Part shown: positions 58,326 to 64,000 of the stretch, one piece after another
Layout of the letters: each line of letters begins with the position of its first letter
How positions within the stretch are numbered: the stretch's first letter is position 1
Origin: a bacterium HR17
Lineage (GTDB): Bacteria > Armatimonadota > Fervidibacteria > Fervidibacterales > Fervidibacteraceae
Length of the DNA stretch: 64,000 nt
Reading direction: 5' to 3'
NCBI GenBank assembly: GCA_002898575.1
Contig: BEHT01000009.1
Location: forward strand, 21,105 to 85,104
Position numbers and translations under genes: made by a program
The notes under the pieces: generated by a model
What the model saw: only the letters and a program-made list of their open reading frames with translations
The model's database searches: none
What the model was told of the DNA's origin: nothing

Positions 58326-58467
58326 AACCGCCCGAGTAGTCTTCTGTTGCTCCCTGCCTGCTCCCCTCCCGCCTTTGGTGGGCTAACCTGCCCACCCCGC
58401 CCCTGCCAGCCTGCGAGTCTCTGTCGCCTGCGCTACAATGCAGCGCTGATAAAAGGAGGCGATGGAG

Positions 58468-59265
58468 ATGCGCCTTGCAGGCTGGCTTTTTCTTTTCCTG
58501 GCGACGCTGTTAACCGCTAAGGTTTTAATCGGACAGCCCCAAGACGCCAAAGCAATGCTGGAAGCAGTTGCCCGTCGCTACGAAGGCGCCAAGACCCTTG
58601 TCTTGACAGGCACCGTCGTCAATGTCACACGGTCGCCCCAGCAAGAGGTCACCGTGACCAATCGCTTCACCGTTCACATACAGCGTCCTAACAGGTTCCG
58701 TGTCGTAGTGGAAGTGGCGCTACCGCAAGGGGGGAAACAGCGCCAACTGTTCGTCGCAGACGGACGGTTTCTGTTTGTGGAGTATCCCCACCTCAAGCAA
58801 GTCCTCAAACGCCCGCTGGCTTCCAAAAACGCCAGCCTCCCGGTGCCTTTTGCCGCGTTTTGGCACACAGACACCTTGTTAGCGCGCATCAAAGAAGCAC
58901 ATATTGAAGGTAAGGAAACTGTTCAAGGTCGTCCCGCTCAACGCATTCGTGTCGTGACCACAGACGGCACGGTCGCTCAGATTTGGGTCGCTGATAACAT
59001 CATTTGGCAAGTCCGTGCGACCGTAGATGGCAAACGCCTCGTGCGGCAAACGCCGACAAAAAGCGACCAACCTAACCCCTTTATAGAAGCCATGAAGCAA
59101 ACGACCTTCACGACGACCATCAAGTTTGGACGGGTGAATTTCAATGTCTCCCTGCCTGCTGGCATGTTTGCCTACAAACCGCCAGTGGGTTTCAAGGTCG
59201 TGGAGGCGCTGCAAATGCCGAGCAATGCCATGGCACCGTTGCCTTCCCCATCCGCTAAACCGTGA
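58468..59265 (+). CDS. LolA-like / DUF2092 outer-membrane lipoprotein carrier-like protein
   Basis: 265 residues. ATG 58468 has correct spacing to GGAGG; ATG 58462 is too close. Signal peptide [21 protein letters not shown]. The mature part ([83 protein letters not shown]) follows the half-barrel beta pattern of LolA/LolB/RseB-like proteins that bind lipid or lipoprotein. It overlaps prs by 11 nt at the 3' end. A CTACAAT -10-like element is at 58432-58438. Confidence 0.7.
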   Translation: MRLAGWLFLFLATLLTAKVLIGQPQDAKAMLEAVARRYEGAKTLVLTGTVVNVTRSPQQEVTVTNRFTVHIQRPNRFRVVVEVALPQGGKQRQLFVADGRFLFVEYPHLKQVLKRPLASKNASLPVPFAAFWHTDTLLARIKEAHIEGKETVQGRPAQRIRVVTTDGTVAQIWVADNIIWQVRATVDGKRLVRQTPTKSDQPNPFIEAMKQTTFTTTIKFGRVNFNVSLPAGMFAYKPPVGFKVVEALQMPSNAMAPLPSPSAKP

Positions 59266-60211
59266 GTTCACGGATGAGCGCACTGACGGAGCGGTTCTCG
59301 TGGATGTTGCGAATAGCTTGCGCAAGCAGAGGGGCAACGGAGAGGACAGTGATTTGAGACAAACGCTTGTCCGGCGGCAACGGGATCGTGTCCGTCACGA
59401 CCAACTCCTTGATGGGCGAACGGCGCAGCCGCTCTATGGCAGGACCTGAGAGAACGGGATGGGTGCAACAGGCGTAAACTTCTTCAGCCCCCTCTTGCAT
59501 CAACGCTTGCGCCGCTTGCGTGATGGTGCCGGCGGTGTCCACGATGTCGTCCACCAGAATCGCCCGTTTGCCGCGCACTTCACCGATGATAGCGACCATC
59601 TCACTTTTATTGGCATCGGGGCGGTGTTTGGCAAAAATTGCCAAGCCAGCCTGTAACATGTGAGCGAACAGCGTAGCGCGCTCTACCCCCCCAACATCCG
59701 GTGAGACCACCACCACATCGTCCGCAAATAGCCCTTTAGCGCGCAAGTATTGCGCCAGCAGCGGACCTGCAGGTAAGTTGTCTACGGGGATGTCAAAGAA
59801 ACCTTGAATTTGACCGGCATGCAAGTCAATGGAGAAGATGCGGTCTGCACCGGCAACAGTCAGCAGATTGGCGACCAGTTTAGCGGAAATTGGTTCTCGC
59901 GGGCGTACCTTACGGTCTTGGCGGGCATAGCCGTAATAAGGTATCACAGCGACCACGCGCGCCGCTGACGCCCGCTTAAAGGCGTCAATCATGACGAGCA
60001 GTTCCATCAAGTTTTCGTTGACCGGCGGGCATGTCGGCTGAACGATGAAGACATCGGACCCCCGTACATTTTCGCGGATTTGCACCCGCACCTCGCCGTC
60101 GCTGAACCGACTGACGAGGATGTCGCCTAAAGGCACTCCCAGCGCGTGGGCGACGGCTTGTGCTAATGCAGGGTTCGCGTTACCGGAAAACAGTTTCAAC
60201 TCGTCCGACAT
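59255..60211 (-). CDS. prs: Ribose-phosphate pyrophosphokinase
   Basis: 318 residues. It makes PRPP from ribose-5-phosphate and ATP. Seen: [102 protein letters not shown], and the flexible loops, [36 protein letters not shown] and the PRPP loop [10 protein letters not shown]. Full length and all motifs present. AGGAGGCGGG upstream of ATG 60211. Confidence 0.97.
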   Translation of the reverse strand: MSDELKLFSGNANPALAQAVAHALGVPLGDILVSRFSDGEVRVQIRENVRGSDVFIVQPTCPPVNENLMELLVMIDAFKRASAARVVAVIPYYGYARQDRKVRPREPISAKLVANLLTVAGADRIFSIDLHAGQIQGFFDIPVDNLPAGPLLAQYLRAKGLFADDVVVVSPDVGGVERATLFAHMLQAGLAIFAKHRPDANKSEMVAIIGEVRGKRAILVDDIVDTAGTITQAAQALMQEGAEEVYACCTHPVLSGPAIERLRRSPIKELVVTDTIPLPPDKRLSQITVLSVAPLLAQAIRNIHENRSVSALIRELTV

Positions 60212-60352
60212 CGTCGTTCCCGCCTCCTAACTTTACATCGCCACTTGCCGGCTCAAGGAGCATCTCCCTATGATAGCACAAGCGCCGATGGGCAGCCCTT
60301 CCCGTGCTGAAGGGCTGTGGCATAATAGTTAGTGCTGACAAGCGGCGTCAGT

Positions 60353-60429
60353 GGCGGGCGTAGCTCAGGGGTTAGAGCGTCAGGCTGTGGCCCTGAAGGT
60401 CGCGGGTTCAAATCCCGCCGCTCGCCCCA
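60353..60429 (+). tRNA. tRNA-His (GTG)
   Basis: Encodes the extra G-1 (60353) opposite C73 (60426), the identity element. Acceptor GCGGGCG/CGCTCGC, anticodon GTG, T-loop TTCAAAT, CCA encoded. Confidence 0.96.
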
Positions 60430-60473
60430 TAACCACGGCGTCCTCTCGCAATCCTGTGCACTTTTTGAACCAT

Positions 60474-60548
60474 GCGCCCGTAGCTCAGCCTGGAGAGAGC
60501 CGGGGAGTTCTAATCCCTGGGTCGGGGGTTCAAATCCCTCCGGGCGCA
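60474..60548 (+). tRNA. tRNA-Arg (TCT)
   Basis: Acceptor GCGCCCG/CGGGCGC, anticodon TCT at 60509-60511 in loop GTTCTAA, T-loop TTCAAAT, discriminator A, no encoded CCA. It lies 44 nt after tRNA-His, probably on one transcript. Confidence 0.93.
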
Positions 60549-60760
60549 TTGCCAAGGGCACGCGCAGTGGCGTGACAGCAGCAACCTGCTTCCCCTGCGG
60601 GGCTCAAGCGCCCAGCAGCGCTCCGACGGTGCTGGGAGGGCTCAACGCCTATGCGCTCTCACCTCGCTCCACGCGCGTTGGCGCTTTCGTGCATCCGGTG
60701 ACAAAGTCGTTAAGGGCTTTTACGCTGCGTATTGATGCCGTCGCAAGGGGGGAAAGGACA

Positions 60761-61084
60761 GTGCCTTTCAGTAACCCGCAGGAACGGCAGCCAAAAGAAA
60801 TTTTTCCGGGTGTGACCATCCGTACCCTCTGGGGCGAGCACACCATGCTGTCCTTCGTGCACTTTGAGCCCTTCGCTGTCGTCCCACCTCACTCCCACCC
60901 ACACGAACAGATGGGGGTGCTGCTGGAAGGTGAGTTGGAGTTTACCATCGGCGAGGAAACGCGGGTCTTGCACAAAGGCGATTGCTGGTGGGTGCCTTCG
61001 GGTGTCGTCCACTCGGTGCGCAACTTGGACAAACCCAGTGTAGCGTTGGACGTGTTCCATCCCGTCCGTGAGGAATACCGATGA
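60761..61084 (+). CDS. Cupin-domain protein
   Basis: 107 residues; GTG 60761 follows GGGGGGAAAGGA. A single small cupin: PPHSHPHEQMGVLLEGELEFTIG supplies the HxH...E metal site and CWWVPSGVVHSVRNL the last His. Cupins of this type bind metal and act as enzymes or sensors. It shares an ATGA with the FAD oxidoreductase gene, so the two are co-translated; a shared pathway is inference. Confidence 0.85.
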   Translation: MPFSNPQERQPKEIFPGVTIRTLWGEHTMLSFVHFEPFAVVPPHSHPHEQMGVLLEGELEFTIGEETRVLHKGDCWWVPSGVVHSVRNLDKPSVALDVFHPVREEYR

Positions 61085-62682
61085 CGCAGCAAACGCACCG
61101 CTGGGACGCCATCATCATTGGTGCTGGACATAACGGGTTGGTGGCAGCGGCGTATCTGGCTAAGGCAGGGCTGAAAGTTTGCGTGCTGGAACGCCGCTCT
61201 GTTATCGGCGGCTGTTGCACGACGGAAACGCTGTGGGGCAAATACAAGGTCTCAACGGCAGCGTATGTGTGTGGCTTGATGCACCCCAAAATCGTCCGCG
61301 ATCTGCAACTGCCCCGTTATGGCTTTGAAATCTTGCGCCGCGACCCGTCCTCCTTCACGCCGATCCCTGACGGCGACTATTTGCTTTTGGGCAGCGACGA
61401 GCGGTTCAACGCCGAACAAATCGCCCGCTTCTCTCGCCGCGATGCTGAAAACTTTTTGCGCTACGAAGCGGCGATGGACAAACTGGCGGCGTTCGTTGAA
61501 CCGTTGCTGACTTGCGTTCCCCCTCGCTTTCCCGATGCCACGCTCTCTGACTTGCCCACTTATTGCCGCTTGCTGGCGCGTTTCCTGCGATTGCCTCCAT
61601 CAGAGCGGTCGTTGCTGACGCAACTTTTGACGGGCAGTGCGTGGGATGTGCTGAGCGAATGGTTTGAGAGCGAACCGCTAAAAATCACGCTGGCGACCGA
61701 CGGCGTGATCGGGACGGCATTACCGCCGACCGCACCGACGACGGGGCTGGTGCTTTTTCACCATGTTATGGGCAGCATCACAGGCAAGCGAGGCGTTTGG
61801 GGTTATGTGCGGGGCGGCATGGGCGCGCTCAGCGCCGCCATCGCCACCGTCGCCCGCCAACATGGCGCGACGATTTTAACCGAAACCGAAGTGCAGCAAA
61901 TTTTGGTGCGCGACGGTGCTGTCGCCGGCGTGGTGTTGGGAGACGGGACGGAAATCGCCAGTCGCGTCGTTTTGTCCAACGCTGACCCCAAACGCACTTT
62001 TTTGCAATTGCTACCCGAAGGCGTTCTGCCTGAAGAGTTTGTGCGAAAAGTGCAACGCATCAAGATGAGTGCCGCTGCGTTCAAGGTCAACCTCGTCGCC
62101 GATGGGTTGCCTGAATTTCGGGGCGTGCGGGGCGACACGCACGGGCACTTGCGCTCCACCATTCACCTTTGCCCGTCCCTCGCATTTTTACAGCAGGCTT
62201 ACGCCGACTATCAGCGCAACGAGCCGTCACAGCAGCCGATGGTGGAGATGTGCATCCCGACCGTTTTAGACGCGACCCTTGCGTCTGATGGCAAGCACAT
62301 CGTTTCGCTGTTCGTGCAGTATGCGCCTTATGAACCTGTCGGCGGATGGCAGCGATGGAAGGACGAATTTGTGCGGCGCATCCTTGCCGTCGTGGACGAA
62401 TTTGCCCCCTATTTTTCGGCACGCGTCGTGCACTTACAAGCGCTTTCGCCAAAAGACTTGGAAGCCGAATTGGGGCTAACAGGCGGCAACATCTTTCACG
62501 GTGACCTTACACCCGACCAAATGTTCGTCTTTCGCCCCATCGCTGGTTGGGCGCAATATCGGACACCCGTGCGGGGCTTGTATCTGTGTGGCGCCGGGAC
62601 ACATCCGGGCGGCGGCGTGATTGGGGCTGCGGGGCACAACGCCGCAATGGTCGTGTTGCAGGATTGGCGGCGTAGGTCTTAG
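61081..62682 (+). CDS. Phytoene-desaturase-like FAD-dependent oxidoreductase (PYROXD2-like)
   Basis: 533 residues. Starts with the FAD Rossmann motif DAIIIGAGHNGLVAAAYLAKAGLKVCVLERRSVIGGCC, then GYVRGGMGALSAAIATVARQHGA in the second FAD-binding part, and near the end LYLCGAGTHPGGGVIGAAGHNAA. This set fits the phytoene dehydrogenase/amine-oxidase superfamily, subgroup PYROXD2/CrtI-like. No carotenoid genes are nearby, so the substrate is open. Coupled to the cupin by ATGA. Confidence 0.85.
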   Translation: MTQQTHRWDAIIIGAGHNGLVAAAYLAKAGLKVCVLERRSVIGGCCTTETLWGKYKVSTAAYVCGLMHPKIVRDLQLPRYGFEILRRDPSSFTPIPDGDYLLLGSDERFNAEQIARFSRRDAENFLRYEAAMDKLAAFVEPLLTCVPPRFPDATLSDLPTYCRLLARFLRLPPSERSLLTQLLTGSAWDVLSEWFESEPLKITLATDGVIGTALPPTAPTTGLVLFHHVMGSITGKRGVWGYVRGGMGALSAAIATVARQHGATILTETEVQQILVRDGAVAGVVLGDGTEIASRVVLSNADPKRTFLQLLPEGVLPEEFVRKVQRIKMSAAAFKVNLVADGLPEFRGVRGDTHGHLRSTIHLCPSLAFLQQAYADYQRNEPSQQPMVEMCIPTVLDATLASDGKHIVSLFVQYAPYEPVGGWQRWKDEFVRRILAVVDEFAPYFSARVVHLQALSPKDLEAELGLTGGNIFHGDLTPDQMFVFRPIAGWAQYRTPVRGLYLCGAGTHPGGGVIGAAGHNAAMVVLQDWRRRS

Positions 62683-62702
62683 GGACAATTAACGGGTCAC
62701 GC

Positions 62703-63635
62703 CTACCATCGTTGCAACTGCACTTGCGCCTGTAAACCTTGCACGGTGGCAGCGTCTACATAGCCTGGACCGTCCACCAGCACATTCGCTGTGCCCGTCG
62801 CGACCGCAAACGCTAACGCGCGTTCAAACGGCAACCGCAAGGTTAACAACGCGTGAAGCAGTCCACCCAGCAACGCATCGCCTGAGCCGACCGTGTTAAC
62901 GACGGCGACGGGTGGCGGGACGGCTTTCCAAATGCCGTCTTTCGTGCCGCCAAAAGCCCCCGCCGCTCCCAACGAAACGACGACATAGCAGATGCCCTTT
63001 TGCGTCAGGCAGCGAATGGCTTGGGCGATTTGTTCATCGGTGTCCATCGGTTTGCCCAACGCTTCCGCCAATTCGGACCGATTGGGTTTGATAAGCGTAG
63101 GCGCAGCGGTTAAGCCTAAGCGCAAGGGGTTGCCGCTGGTGTCCAAAGCGACGGAAACGCCGTGCTGACGGGCTAACGCGATCAGTTGAGCGTAAGTGTC
63201 TTCGGGCAAGCCCAAGGGCAATGACCCACACAGCGCTACCCAATGGGCGTTGCGCAAGTGGCGCATGAAGGTGCTGCGAAAAGCGTCCCACTCATCGGCA
63301 GCAATCGCCGGTCCGCTTTCAACGAGATGGCATTCCAAACCTTGCACGGGGTCACGCAAAGTCAGGTTGAGACGGGTCGGTTGAGTGATGGCAGTGAAAT
63401 CGTGCGGGATAGATTCAGCGTTCAACGCCGCTTGCAGCCATTCGCCTGTCATGCCACCGACGAAACCGAGACACACCGCAGGCGTGCCCAATCGCCTCAA
63501 CACCCGCGCGACATTGACGCCTTTGCCCGACGGGTAGACGAAAGTTTCCGCCACCCGCACGACCCGCGTCCAACGAAAGTCGGGCACGACGACCGTTTTG
63601 TCCACGGCAGGGTTAAGCGTTACCGCTACTACCAT
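62703..63635 (-). CDS. PfkB-family 1-phosphofructokinase/tagatose-6-phosphate kinase-like
   Basis: 310 residues; ATG 63635 follows GAGGGTGAC. Seen: VVAVTLNPAVDKTVVV at the start, YPSGKGVNVARVLRRLG (substrate-binding glycine motif), ALCGSLPLGLPEDTYAQLI, LIKPNRSELAEALG, and the active-site VNTVGSGDALLGGLLHAL, where Asp is the catalytic base. This pattern is typical of FruK/LacC kinases. No PTS genes are adjacent, so the real substrate may be another hexose phosphate. Confidence 0.88.
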   Translation of the reverse strand: MVVAVTLNPAVDKTVVVPDFRWTRVVRVAETFVYPSGKGVNVARVLRRLGTPAVCLGFVGGMTGEWLQAALNAESIPHDFTAITQPTRLNLTLRDPVQGLECHLVESGPAIAADEWDAFRSTFMRHLRNAHWVALCGSLPLGLPEDTYAQLIALARQHGVSVALDTSGNPLRLGLTAAPTLIKPNRSELAEALGKPMDTDEQIAQAIRCLTQKGICYVVVSLGAAGAFGGTKDGIWKAVPPPVAVVNTVGSGDALLGGLLHALLTLRLPFERALAFAVATGTANVLVDGPGYVDAATVQGLQAQVQLQRW

Positions 63636-63747
63636 CGCAGTCACCCTCACAATCGCGCCGATCACATTTTGGCTGTGCCGCGTTGACAAGCAGCACAACC
63701 GTGAAGGGATCGGGTTGTGCTTTGTTGAATTTCCTTTCGGCAGCGCC

Positions 63748-64000
63748 TCGGAGGGCGCATCTTTTGATGCGCCGATTGCTTTTCGGCGGCTCGGAGAGCC
63801 GCTCTCCGAACGAACCCTCGGCATCTTGGAGGGCGCGTCTCCTGATGCGCCGTTTTTCGGCGGCTCGGAGAGCCGCTCTCCGAACGAACCCTCGGCATCT
63901 CGGAGGGCGCGTCTCCTGATGCGCCGTTTTTCGGCGGCTCGGAGAGCCGCTCTCCGAACGAACCTTCGGATCTCGGAGGGCGCGTCTTTTGACGCGCCGA
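63748..64000. repeat. Tandem array of two-hairpin palindromic repeats (cut by the window edge)
   Basis: Units begin at 63748, 63826, 63900 and 63973 (period about 74 nt). Each has GGAGGGCGC-type and CGGCGGCTCGGAGAGCCG-type hairpins followed by ACGAACCYTCGGCATC-like spacer sequence. The fourth unit runs off the window. The array lies upstream of the PfkB kinase gene. Confidence 0.88.

Noticed and set aside
63748..64000. CRISPR-like periodic repeats at the right edge
   Set aside because: Period of about 74 nt comes from palindromic units with conserved rather than unique spacers, and there are no cas genes.

Overview
The window reads as a slice of a high-GC chromosome from an uncultivated thermophilic bacterium, most likely in or near the Fervidibacteria/Armatimonadota part of the tree. 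This is inference. The support is a 23S rRNA with a group I intron at the position used in Thermotoga and Simkania, a divergent 16S, many Tat-type (TRRxFL) carbohydrate-processing proteins, prepilin-like DUF1559-type proteins, and a SecA with a large insert. Lipid A/KDO genes (waaA, lpxK, lpxL-like, gmhA) show that the cell is diderm. No phage, CRISPR array or complete IS element was seen.

Layout. 1-3.7 kb (minus strand): a small accessory cluster made of a prepilin-like protein, a decayed HEAT gene, an 8-cysteine secreted peptide, a membrane-anchored HEAT protein, a frameshifted DUF1573 protein and the start of a sigma-factor-like gene that runs off the left edge. Three of these units share an upstream motif. 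3.9-8.7 kb: scpA, a zinc-ribbon/pseudokinase/PP2C phosphatase and an FHA membrane protein. 8.8-14.9 kb: birA converging on secA, then aroA-cmk. 14.9-22.2 kb: a HAD hydrolase, a GT39-like membrane glycosyltransferase and the remnant of a second one, a quinate-dehydrogenase-like protein, a TPR protein and a large HEAT lipoprotein. 22.4-26 kb: glgB and eno.

26.0-32.3 kb: a canonical rrn operon (16S, tRNA-Ile, tRNA-Ala, 23S, 5S) with visible promoter and processing stems. The 16S carries a coordinated double base-pair change in the otherwise near-universal central pseudoknot. The 23S is split by a 700-nt group I intron that encodes a LAGLIDADG endonuclease.

32.8-51.6 kb: mixed metabolism. It holds a secreted lipoprotein, tRNA-Asn with a serine-recombinase fragment, tRNA-Leu, sugar-degradation proteins (an alpha/alpha-barrel hydrolase, two Gfo/Idh/MocA oxidoreductases, a CE15-like esterase with a homopolymer frameshift, a clan-A glycosidase), gcvH-gcvPA, and the compact aspS-DUF2007-hyuB-Gfo/Idh-DUF2993 operon. 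51.7-58.3 kb: an aldo/keto reductase, a purine permease, the waaA-lpxK-lpxL-gmhA envelope operon and tRNA-fMet. 58.4-64 kb: a LolA-like protein converging on prs, tRNA-His and tRNA-Arg, a cupin/FAD-oxidoreductase pair, a PfkB sugar kinase and a tandem array of palindromic repeats.

A family of about 60-75-nt two-hairpin repeats (REP/BIME-like) recurs at six loci. At one it seems to interrupt a former coding sequence, and at the right edge it forms a tandem array. The best candidates for something new are the 16S pseudoknot covariation, the cysteine-rich peptide/HEAT/DUF1573/sigma cluster with its shared promoter motif, and the repeat family. Gene order, ribosome-binding sites (GGAGG type) and ATGA overlaps indicate ordinary bacterial operons elsewhere.
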